Below, in pieces: positions 1 to 4,885 of a stretch of DNA of 8,716 nt. Position numbers and translations under genes: made by a program. This stretch comes from Oscillospiraceae bacterium (GTDB lineage Bacteria; Bacillota; Clostridia; Oscillospirales; Ruminococcaceae), in contig JAEDLA010000050.1 in the NCBI GenBank assembly GCA_016295545.1, forward strand, positions 1 through 8,716, written 5' to 3'. Within the stretch, counting starts at the first letter, position 1; each line of letters starts with the position of its first letter. A model generated the notes under the pieces. The model searched no databases, was not told the origin of the DNA, and saw only the letters and a program-made list of their open reading frames with translations.

Positions 1-34
1 TGACGGAACGATAGCTGACAAATTTTTCAGCAGG

Positions 35-62
35 TTGATGTGGAATTAGTATTATATATAAG
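35..62 (+). promoter_or_regulatory. possible weak sigma-A promoter in front of the 66-131 hairpin
   Basis: TTGATG at 35-40 and TATAAG at 57-62 are separated by 16 bp. If used, transcription would start near 69, almost at the first base of the hairpin that follows, giving a short RNA of about 60 nt. The region is very AT-rich, so the match could be chance. Seen: the two hexamers. Inferred: any activity. Confidence 0.28.
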
Positions 63-65
63 ATT

Positions 66-131
66 AACCTGTTCGTATAGGAAATGTGTACGGTGAATCT
101 GTACCATTGACTATGGGAACAGGTTTTTTTG
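66..131 (+). terminator. long hairpin with T-tract, probable intrinsic terminator
   Basis: Bases 66-80 pair with 111-125 in a 15-position stem that has one mismatch (75/116) and one G-U pair (76/115). Inside it, 84-86 pairs with 105-107 and GTAC at 88-91 pairs with GTAC at 101-104 around a 9-nt loop. The outer stem runs straight into seven T residues (124-130). This is the form of a rho-independent terminator and most simply ends a gene lying left of the window. It is longer and more elaborate than usual, so a small RNA or attenuator cannot be excluded. Confidence 0.7.
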
Positions 132-180
132 CTGTTTTATTCTGAAAATCCTCCACGGGAAAAAATATTCTGAAAAATTT

Positions 181-225
181 ACAATATATACTTGACAAAG
201 CATATTATATGGTGTATAATATTGT
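181..225 (+). promoter_or_regulatory. palindromic operator candidate over the padR promoter
   Basis: CATATTATATG at 201-211 is a perfect inverted repeat (5-bp arms, 1-nt centre) in the spacer between the -35 and -10 boxes. A wider imperfect inverted repeat, ACAATATATAC at 181-191 against GTATAATATTGT at 214-225 (one extra base in the right arm), encloses the whole promoter. PadR-family repressors are dimers that commonly bind dyads over their own promoters, so this is the natural place for autorepression. The sequence is AT-rich and some symmetry is expected by chance. Confidence 0.4.
192..220 (+). promoter_or_regulatory. sigma-A promoter of the padR-HAAS-DUF4097-pspC operon
   Basis: TTGACA at 192-197 and TATAAT at 215-220 are both exact consensus and are separated by the ideal 17 bp. 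The predicted start is near 227, giving a leader of about 26 nt with an AAAGGGGG ribosome binding site (237-244) 8 nt before the ATG at 253. A promoter this strong suggests the operon is normally held down by a repressor, probably the PadR protein it encodes. Confidence 0.87.
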
Positions 226-252
226 CAGATTAAGAAAAAGGGGGATTGCAGT

Positions 253-579
253 ATGGCTTTTCCGGTTAGCGCTGCCCTTTTGGACGCTATGGTGCTTGCT
301 GTTGTAAGCGCTGAGGAAACCTATGGATACAAGATTACTCAGGAGCTTTGCGAAACTGTTCCTGTGTCGGAATCTACCCTGTACCCCGTTCTGCGCAGAC
401 TGCTTCACGGAGGCTGCCTTGAATCCTATGATATGGCTTTTCAAGGCAGAAACCGGCGGTATTACAGAATTACCGAACAGGGCAGCCGTGCACTGGACGA
501 CTACCGTACAGAATGGAACAGCTACAAAGAGGGTATAGACAGGATATTGATTGGTGAGGGGGCTAAGGACAATGGATAA
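253..579 (+). CDS. PadR-family transcriptional regulator
   Basis: This 108-residue protein is a small winged-helix repressor of the PadR family, essentially only the DNA-binding domain plus a short C-terminal dimerisation helix. Visible family signatures are the YGYKI segment at residues 24-28, the recognition helix STLYPVLRRL at 41-50, and the basic wing GRNRRYYRIT at 65-74. The length fits the short PadR-s1 type. The ATG is set by a strong ribosome binding site at 237-244. It is the first gene behind a consensus promoter carrying palindromes, so autoregulation is likely. Its last 8 bases overlap the start of the next gene, which encodes a HAAS-domain membrane protein; PadR next to HAAS is a recurrent bacterial pair in which the HAAS protein is thought to relay a membrane signal to the repressor. 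The inducing signal cannot be read from the sequence. Confidence 0.93.
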   Translation: MAFPVSAALLDAMVLAVVSAEETYGYKITQELCETVPVSESTLYPVLRRLLHGGCLESYDMAFQGRNRRYYRITEQGSRALDDYRTEWNSYKEGIDRILIGEGAKDNG

Positions 580-1246
580 ATATGACTTTATAAAACAACT
601 TGAAAAAGGTCTTTCCGGACTTTCTGATACTGAAATTTCACAGGCACTGCAATATTACAAGGAGCTTTTCGAGGAAGCAGGCAGTGAAAGGGAACAGGAG
701 CTTATAGCTAATCTCGGTTCTCCTGAGAGCATTGCTGAAAACATTAAGCGTGAAAGCGGTACAGTTGCAGTCGTAGAGCCTGAAAAAGCTGAAGCTTCGG
801 AAGCTGATGAACCTGCTGGGGAAAATATCAGAGCTGAAGCTGATACTGAAAAAGCACCGTCAGAGCCGCAGTGCCGCACAGAAAAAATGCGCAGCATGAG
901 TACAATTGTTATGCTGATAATTATTGCGTTTCTTACATCTCCGCTCTGGCTCGGTATAATGGTGGTTGTGTATGCTGTGCTGTTTGCAGTTCTTGTAACA
1001 GTGATAGCTCTTGTTGTTGCTTTCGGAGCAGTGGGGATTGCCGGAATATGCGCAGGAGCAGTATCTTTATTCCCTGCACCACCTGTCGGACTGGTTCTCC
1101 TTGGACTGGGACTGGTGTTTTCAGCTATTACCGTTATGTGTACGCCCTTTCTCTGCAAGGGAATATTCTACATCTGCCGTGGTGTACTAAATGGTACTGT
1201 AAGCCTGTTCCACAGCATATTTTATGAGAGGGGGACTGCGGCTTGA
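572..1246 (+). CDS. HAAS (DUF1700) domain multi-pass membrane protein
   Basis: This 224-residue protein begins with a helical HAAS/DUF1700 domain at about residues 1-61: MDKYDFIKQLEKGL, then YYKELFEEA (28-36), then the hallmark LGSPESIAENI (48-58). An acidic, Ala/Glu/Pro-rich linker follows (about 65-105). Three or four hydrophobic segments come next (about 111-130, 132-165 and 170-192, with a weaker one near 194-206), so the HAAS domain should be cytoplasmic and tethered to the membrane. I chose the ATG at 572 because the family motif starts there and GAGGGGG (556-562) sits 9 nt upstream; a TTG at 551 would add seven unrelated residues and displace that site. The gene overlaps padR by 8 nt and the next gene by 4 nt (TTGA), implying translational coupling. 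The likely role is membrane sensing partner of PadR; the ligand is unknown. Confidence 0.88.
   Translation: MDKYDFIKQLEKGLSGLSDTEISQALQYYKELFEEAGSEREQELIANLGSPESIAENIKRESGTVAVVEPEKAEASEADEPAGENIRAEADTEKAPSEPQCRTEKMRSMSTIVMLIIIAFLTSPLWLGIMVVVYAVLFAVLVTVIALVVAFGAVGIAGICAGAVSLFPAPPVGLVLLGLGLVFSAITVMCTPFLCKGIFYICRGVLNGTVSLFHSIFYERGTAA
1226..1234 (+). promoter_or_regulatory. ribosome binding site fixing the TTG start at 1243
   Basis: GAGAGGGGG lies inside the 3' end of the HAAS gene, 8 nt before a TTG codon that overlaps the HAAS stop as TTGA. Because the encoded N-terminus (MKKFVKINAI followed by a membrane segment) begins exactly there and no ATG is suitably placed, this site decides the start. 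Confidence 0.8.
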
Positions 1247-2064
1247 AAAAGTTTGTAAAGATAAATGCAATTATTATTGCGGCAGGCTTCGTCCTCTTTT
1301 TAATAGGCACAGTATGGCTGAGCGCCGCCGGTGCAAAATATTTTTCGGGCAATACTGTCTCTTATGAGGAGAATTTGAGCGCAAAAGAAGTTTTATCCGC
1401 TGATAAGCTTGAAATTGAAACCGGCTTTGCTGAAATGGAAATTGTTACAGGAAGCGAAGTAAAGCTTACAGCTGAAAATATTCCGGAGGGACTGCAGGCG
1501 CATCTTTCCTGTGATAACAATACTATTAAGATAAGCTCAGGCGTGAATTACGGGGGAAAGCTTCTTAAAAATGCCGGAATAAATGTTGATTCCAGCGGTA
1601 AGTATACTCTTTGTGTTCCGGAAAGCTTATCAAAAATTGATGTTGAGTTTGGATTCGGAAAGCTTACAGTCAATGGCTTAAGCTGCGATAAAGCTGATTT
1701 TGAAGTCGCATATTCCGATGCGGATATTTATATAGCTGCGTCAAAACTTGATATTGACAATGCTTTCGGCGACACATACATTGATATGATGTCCGTTGAA
1801 TGTTCAAAAGCGGATATATCCTCCTCATTCGGTCAGTGCAGAATAGAGAATGCTTTGATAACAGAAGCTGCTGATATTGACAGCTCTTTCGGAGAAGTAA
1901 GCTGTCAGCTTATCGGAGATAATTACCGTGTGAATTCAGACAATTCTTTCGGAGACTGCACTGTCAGCGGAGATATATCCGGTTCAGGTGCTGAGATAAA
2001 TGTCAGCAATTCATTTGGTGATACAAAAATAATTGCCGGTAAATCCGGAAATAAAATAATCTGA
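1243..2064 (+). CDS. DUF4097-family membrane-anchored beta-repeat protein
   Basis: This 273-residue protein has a short basic N-terminus and one hydrophobic segment (about residues 7-29) that acts as a signal anchor, so the rest should lie outside the cell. Residues about 45-270 are a DUF4097-type repeat region predicted to form stacked beta strands. A Phe-Gly step recurs roughly every 20 residues: FGK 138, a degenerate YSD 157, FGD 175, FGQ 196, FGE 216, FGD 236 and FGD 258. The start is TTG, set by the ribosome binding site at 1226-1234. DUF4097 proteins often sit in envelope-stress operons with PspC proteins (LiaG-like proteins are a known example), as here. No catalytic motif is visible. 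I infer a structural or sensory envelope role for the HAAS-PadR system; the molecular function is unknown. Confidence 0.82.
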   Translation: MKKFVKINAIIIAAGFVLFLIGTVWLSAAGAKYFSGNTVSYEENLSAKEVLSADKLEIETGFAEMEIVTGSEVKLTAENIPEGLQAHLSCDNNTIKISSGVNYGGKLLKNAGINVDSSGKYTLCVPESLSKIDVEFGFGKLTVNGLSCDKADFEVAYSDADIYIAASKLDIDNAFGDTYIDMMSVECSKADISSSFGQCRIENALITEAADIDSSFGEVSCQLIGDNYRVNSDNSFGDCTVSGDISGSGAEINVSNSFGDTKIIAGKSGNKII

Positions 2065-2080
2065 AAATGGAGTGGTTTTT

Positions 2081-2266
2081 ATGAAAAGACTTTACAAAAA
2101 CACACAGGAGAAAATGCTTTGCGGAGTATGCAAAGGTCTGTCAGAGTACTTTGACATTGATGTGTCAATAGTCAGGCTGCTTTTTGTGATTCTTGCGCTT
2201 GCAAGTGGTGTAGGACTTATCCTCTATATTGCGGCAGCTATCATACTTCCCGACAAATTTGAATAA
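2081..2266 (+). CDS. PspC-domain small membrane protein
   Basis: This 61-residue protein is almost entirely a PspC domain: the motif GVCKGLSEYFDID (15-27), then VRLLFVILAL and a hydrophobic stretch to about residue 56, ending LPDKFE. The conserved opening (basic residues, then the CGVCKGL turn) is typical of the short Firmicute PspC proteins found with envelope-stress regulators. The ATG at 2081 is preferred over a GTG at 2072 because GGAG (2069-2072) is 8 nt upstream and the family N-terminus MKRLYKN starts there. It is the last gene of the operon, 16 nt after the DUF4097 gene and followed at once by a terminator. In proteobacteria PspC takes part in phage-shock control through PspA; no pspA is present here, so the partner is more likely the HAAS or DUF4097 protein. 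Confidence 0.88.
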   Translation: MKRLYKNTQEKMLCGVCKGLSEYFDIDVSIVRLLFVILALASGVGLILYIAAAIILPDKFE

Positions 2267-2277
2267 AAGTTACAAAG

Positions 2278-2308
2278 CGGCGGATCCCTGAGCGAATTCG
2301 CCGTTTTT
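2278..2308 (+). terminator. intrinsic terminator of the PadR-PspC operon
   Basis: Bases 2278-2285 pair with 2296-2303 (8 bp, one G-U) around a 10-nt loop, followed by five T residues (2304-2308) and then GTTT. It begins 11 nt after the pspC stop codon, so it cleanly ends the four-gene operon and separates it from asnB. Confidence 0.87.
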
Positions 2309-2324
2309 GTTTGGTCAGATGCAG

Positions 2325-2353
2325 GTATCAATTCAGTAAATTCCACATATAAT
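2325..2353 (+). promoter_or_regulatory. probable asnB promoter (good -10, poor -35)
   Basis: TATAAT at 2348-2353 is an exact -10 box, 71 nt before the asnB ATG. The hexamer 17 bp upstream, GTATCA at 2325-2330, matches the -35 consensus at only three positions, so the promoter may need an activator or be weak. The -10 lies inside an AT-rich dyad (CATAT 2346-2350, ATATG 2359-2363). A promoter is expected here because a terminator lies just upstream. Confidence 0.5.
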
Positions 2354-2423
2354 TATATATATGCAGTATGGGAGCTGTCAGATTTCGGCGTGCCGTATGC
2401 CGGAAAGCGGCTGGAGTATTATT

Positions 2424-4253
2424 ATGTGTGGAATTGCAGGAGCTGTAAGCTTTATAAATGATATGCGTGAGGATATGAATGCCTGTCAGTCAATGCAGAA
2501 AGCCTTGCTCAGACGAGGTCCTGACCAGCGTGGCATAGTTTTAAAACGATGTGCTGCTCTTATCCATACACGACTTGCTGTAATCGATATAAGCGGCGGC
2601 AGACAGCCTATGACCTGTCTGAACGGCGGAAGTGAGTACACAATTGTCTACAATGGTGAGCTTTATAATACTGATGAGCTTCGCCGTGAGCTGAGCATTG
2701 ATTTTGACTTTGAAACGCACTCGGATACAGAAGTGGTTCTCAAAAGCTATATCAGGTGGGGAGAGGACTGCGTTAACAGGTTTAACGGAATATTTGCCTT
2801 TGCTGTTTATGATGAGGGCAGAGAAAAAGTTTTCCTTGCCCGAGACAGGATAGGAGTTAAGCCGCTTTTTTATTATGAGACAAAGGAATCCCTTATTTTT
2901 GCATCAGAGATTCCTGCATTGCTGGAGCATCCGGAGGTCCCCCATGAGATAGATGCTCAGTCAGCGGCGGAGCTTATACTTATGGCACCCGGAAGAACTC
3001 CCGGCTGCGGTGTTATCAAAGGAATAAAGGAAGTCAAGCCCGGCTGGTGCGGCACTTATTCTCCGGAGGGGCTAAAGCTCCGTGAATACTGGCGGCTTCG
3101 TGCCTATGAGCTGAACGAGAGCTTTGAGCAGACTGCCGAACACGTACGGGAGCTTGTTCTTGATTCAATCAGGAGACAGCTTGTTTCAGATGTTCCTGTA
3201 TGCACATTTCTGTCCGGAGGACTTGATTCCAGTCTGATTTCCTCTGTAGCCTGTGCTGAGCTGAAAAAGCAGGGAAAGATTCTTGACACTTTTTCAGTGG
3301 ATTACCGTGACAATGACAAGTATTTTCAGAAAAGTCATTTTCAGCCCAACAGCGATCCTGAGTTCATAAACTGCATGACGGAATATCTCGGAACAAATCA
3401 TCACTGGACAGTTGTTGATACTCCTGAGCTTGTTGAAGCACTTGATGAAGCTGTTGATGCAAGAGGTCTGCCGGGAATGGCTGATGTAGACGCTTCGCTG
3501 CTGATTTTCTGCCGTGAGATAAAAAAATACGGCACAGTTGCCCTGTCCGGAGAGTGTGCCGATGAGCTTTTTGGCGGTTATCCCTGGTACAGAGACAAGG
3601 ATATACGCATGACTGACGGTTTCCCATGGGCACAGAGTACTGCCTACAGGAAGAAATTCCTTTGTGCAGATTATGCTTCTCAGATAGATGCGGAGGACTA
3701 TGTTTACAGCGCATACAGGGAGACGGCTGACTACGCAATGAAGCTGCCGTCAGACAATGAGACGGAATACCGCATGAGGGAAATGACACAGCTGAATTTT
3801 CACTGGTTCATGCAGACGCTTCTTGACCGCAAGGACAGAATGAGTATGTACAGCGGACTTGAAGTGCGTGTACCGTTCTGCGATTACCGTATAGCGGAAT
3901 ACTTATATAATGTAAGGTGGGAGTACAAGGACTGGCAGGGCAGGGAAAAGGGGCTTCTCCGTGAAGCAATGAAAGACTGGCTGCCGGAAAAGGTGCTGTG
4001 GCGTAAGAAAAGTCCCTATCCGAAAACACATAATCCGAACTTCCTTGCAGCGGTTACGGCGAAGCTTTCGGCAATTCTTGAAAGTGACAGCGGTGTGCTG
4101 ACAGAGCTTGTAAACCGTCAGGAGCTTGAAAAGCTTTTGCGCCATGAGGAGCATATTCAGTGGTATGGTCAGCTTATGAATCTGCCTCAGACTATTGCAT
4201 TTTTCATTCAGCTCGACTATTGGCTGAAAAAATTTCATATAAAACTGGTTTGA
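2424..4253 (+). CDS. asnB: asparagine synthetase (glutamine-hydrolysing), AsnB
   Basis: This cytoplasmic enzyme makes asparagine from aspartate, ATP and glutamine. The 609-residue protein has the usual AsnB length and both domains. Residues 2 to about 210 are the class II glutaminase: catalytic Cys2 (MCGIAG), RGPDQRG 31-37, HTRL 48-51, YNGELYN 76-82 and HSDTE 99-103. Residues about 230-600 are the synthetase: ATP-binding PP-loop SGGLDSS 264-270, SGECADELFGGYPW 375-388, and the DRMSM...LEVRVPFCD region 471-487. The ATG at 2424 is chosen because Cys2 must become the N-terminal residue after Met removal and GGAG (2413-2416) sits 7 nt upstream; an in-frame ATG at 2361 would bury the cysteine and overlaps the promoter. 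Terminators on both sides indicate a single-gene unit. All key residues I checked are present, so it should be active. Confidence 0.96.
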   Translation: MCGIAGAVSFINDMREDMNACQSMQKALLRRGPDQRGIVLKRCAALIHTRLAVIDISGGRQPMTCLNGGSEYTIVYNGELYNTDELRRELSIDFDFETHSDTEVVLKSYIRWGEDCVNRFNGIFAFAVYDEGREKVFLARDRIGVKPLFYYETKESLIFASEIPALLEHPEVPHEIDAQSAAELILMAPGRTPGCGVIKGIKEVKPGWCGTYSPEGLKLREYWRLRAYELNESFEQTAEHVRELVLDSIRRQLVSDVPVCTFLSGGLDSSLISSVACAELKKQGKILDTFSVDYRDNDKYFQKSHFQPNSDPEFINCMTEYLGTNHHWTVVDTPELVEALDEAVDARGLPGMADVDASLLIFCREIKKYGTVALSGECADELFGGYPWYRDKDIRMTDGFPWAQSTAYRKKFLCADYASQIDAEDYVYSAYRETADYAMKLPSDNETEYRMREMTQLNFHWFMQTLLDRKDRMSMYSGLEVRVPFCDYRIAEYLYNVRWEYKDWQGREKGLLREAMKDWLPEKVLWRKKSPYPKTHNPNFLAAVTAKLSAILESDSGVLTELVNRQELEKLLRHEEHIQWYGQLMNLPQTIAFFIQLDYWLKKFHIKLV

Positions 4254-4267
4254 ATCCGGAAACTTAC

Positions 4268-4287
4268 GGCGGACAAATGCGTCTGTC
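4268..4287 (+). repeat. hairpin, first copy of a 16-bp direct repeat
   Basis: GGCGGACAAATGCGTC at 4268-4283 recurs exactly at 4371-4386. Here 4268-4274 pairs with 4281-4287 as seven pairs including two G-U, around the loop AAATGC. No T-tract follows, so this copy should not terminate transcription. It lies 14 nt past the asnB stop, in the mRNA 3' end. It may be a decayed duplicate of the terminator hairpin or an RNA-stabilising element. Confidence 0.6.
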
Positions 4288-4328
4288 TCAGCTTGTTGAT
4301 AAATCGATAGATAAGACATGGGATTCCA

Positions 4329-4342
4329 AAGGGCGTTCCCTT
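4329..4342 (+). other. small perfect stem-loop in the asnB 3' region
   Basis: AAGGG (4329-4333) and CCCTT (4338-4342) form a 5-bp stem closing a CGTT loop, between the two copies of the larger hairpin repeat. No function is evident, and a stem this short can arise by chance. Confidence 0.35.
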
Positions 4343-4370
4343 GATTTTCCTGACTTCTTCAACAGTCTGG

Positions 4371-4397
4371 GGCGGACAAATGCGTCCGCCTGTTTTT
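4371..4397 (+). terminator. intrinsic terminator of asnB (second hairpin copy)
   Basis: GGCGGAC (4371-4377) pairs perfectly with GTCCGCC (4384-4390) around the loop AAATGC; after TG come five T residues (4393-4397). It lies 117 nt after the asnB stop codon. The intervening stretch holds the first hairpin copy, a smaller stem-loop and no convincing gene. Confidence 0.85.
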
Positions 4398-4594
4398 ATA
4401 GTAATTTTCTATCAGGATATTTAAATGGCTTTACAGAGAGCAGGCGGCTATTAAAATAATATTAGTCTGCCGGAAATCGTATAATTCTGCGGTTGACAGC
4501 GGCAGTGAAAAAATGCCAAACGGCGAATAATATTAATCTTTTTGACGGATTTAGTAGCAATATAAAAAAATATTGAAGAATATACACTTTTCTG
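4398..4594. other. AT-rich intergenic stretch without recognised gene
   Basis: Between the asnB terminator and the first pilus promoter I see no ORF with a ribosome binding site and no recognised RNA family. It contains isolated promoter-like hexamers (TATAAT at 4480-4485, TTGACA at 4493-4498) that lack a correctly spaced partner, and small competing stems near 4501-4524 (GGCA with TGCC, GCC with GGC). It could hold upstream regulator sites for the pilus promoters, but none can be identified. Confidence 0.5.
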
Positions 4595-4623
4595 TTGCAA
4601 TTTTCAAATATATGTGATATAAT
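4595..4623 (+). promoter_or_regulatory. distal promoter P1 of the pilus operon (extended -10)
   Basis: TTGCAA at 4595-4600, a 17-bp spacer and TATAAT at 4618-4623 preceded by TGA (4615-4617) make an extended -10 sigma-A promoter. The predicted start near 4630 would leave an untranslated leader of about 250 nt before pilC. An inverted repeat, CAAATAT (4605-4611) with ATATTTG (4622-4628), spans the -10 box and may be a regulator site. Confidence 0.72.
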
Positions 4624-4777
4624 ATTTGTATAAGTTTAATAATGGCATTTTGTCCCTTTATAATATGACGATTTTCAAAATTGTTGTGCTTTTTGTAAAA
4701 ATCTTAGCCTGCTTTCCAACACTTTATACGGACAGTATATAAATTGGTAATTATTAATAAAAAATAGGTGATTATTT

Positions 4778-4804
4778 ATGCCAAAAAAGCAATTGAAAAA
4801 ATAG
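4778..4804 (+). CDS. possible 8-residue leader peptide in the pilC leader
   Basis: An ATG at 4778 has AGGTG (4766-4770) 7 nt upstream and opens an 8-codon frame reading MPKKQLKK, ended by TAG. It lies in the leader that P1 would produce, and its codons overlap the -35 box of P2. It could be a translated leader peptide, the stub of a lost gene, or chance. Codon spacing and ribosome site are seen; function is pure inference. Confidence 0.25.
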   Translation: MPKKQLKK

Positions 4805-4821
4805 TTTTAAAATGTTATAAT
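4793..4821 (+). promoter_or_regulatory. proximal promoter P2 of the pilus operon (extended -10)
   Basis: TTGAAA at 4793-4798, 17 bp, and TATAAT at 4816-4821 with TGT directly before it (4813-4815) form a near-consensus extended -10 promoter. The start would fall near 4828, giving a leader of about 54 nt to pilC. Together with P1 it implies two-level expression of the pilus genes. Confidence 0.75.
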
Positions 4822-4834
4822 TGTTATTATTAAA

Positions 4835-4885
4835 ATGGCGAAATGCTATGAGTTAATGCTATCAACTATGGAGGTGGTTTCATGA
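4835..4885 (+). CDS. possible 16-codon upstream ORF overlapping the pilC start
   Basis: An ATG at 4835 opens a frame reading MAKCYELMLSTMEVVS whose TGA (4883-4885) overlaps the pilC ATG as ATGA, the classic layout for translational coupling. There is no Shine-Dalgarno sequence before it; if P2 is used, the ATG would be only about 7 nt from the RNA start, so translation would be nearly leaderless. It may be chance, because pilC has an excellent ribosome site of its own inside this frame. Confidence 0.2.
   Translation: MAKCYELMLSTMEVVS
4870..4877 (+). promoter_or_regulatory. strong ribosome binding site of pilC
   Basis: GGAGGTGG is close to the full anti-16S complement, with GGAGG (4870-4874) ending 7 nt before the ATG at 4882. 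It fixes the pilC start and suggests efficient translation. A weak AGTT/AACT stem (4851-4854 with 4864-4867) lies just upstream but does not cover it. Confidence 0.85.

Noticed and set aside
551..571. TTG start giving a 231-residue HAAS protein
   Set aside because: The HAAS motif begins at the ATG at 572, and the GAGGGGG ribosome site would lie inside the extended coding sequence.
655..1158. 167-codon open frame on the minus strand inside the HAAS gene
   Set aside because: Shadow of a GC-rich membrane-coding region; Ser/Thr/Ala-rich low-complexity product, with the + strand gene clearly real.
2072..2080. GTG start adding three residues to the PspC protein
   Set aside because: The GGAG ribosome site overlaps the GTG and is correctly spaced only for the ATG at 2081.
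2282..2299. BamHI (GGATCC) and EcoRI (GAATTC) sites close together, suggesting a cloning or vector junction
   Set aside because: Both sites fall inside the stem-loop of a well-formed terminator correctly placed after pspC, and flanking genes are continuous in style. Natural coincidence is the simpler reading.
2361..2423. In-frame upstream start giving a 630-residue asparagine synthetase
   Set aside because: It would place 21 unrelated residues before the catalytic Cys2, and the codon lies just after the -10 box. The ATG at 2424 has its own ribosome site.
4268..4390. Miniature transposable element bounded by GGCGGAC inverted ends
   Set aside because: The inverted ends arise because each end is itself a hairpin; no target-site duplication is visible and the right end works as the asnB terminator. 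Kept only as a repeat.
4160..4459. Open frame of 99 codons overlapping the end of asnB and running through its terminator
   Set aside because: The first third is an out-of-frame copy of asnB sequence, there is no ribosome site, and the rest crosses two hairpins including the terminator. No recognisable motif.
4493..4498. TTGACA as the -35 box of another pilus promoter
   Set aside because: No -10-like hexamer occurs 16-18 bp downstream; the next AT-rich candidate is about 30 bp away.
4624..4881. Cyclic-di-GMP riboswitch in the pilC leader, as found before pilus genes in some clostridia
   Set aside because: I looked for the conserved GEMM-type core and terminator arrangement and did not find it; the leader is AT-rich with no stable long stems. 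A covariance-model search would settle it.
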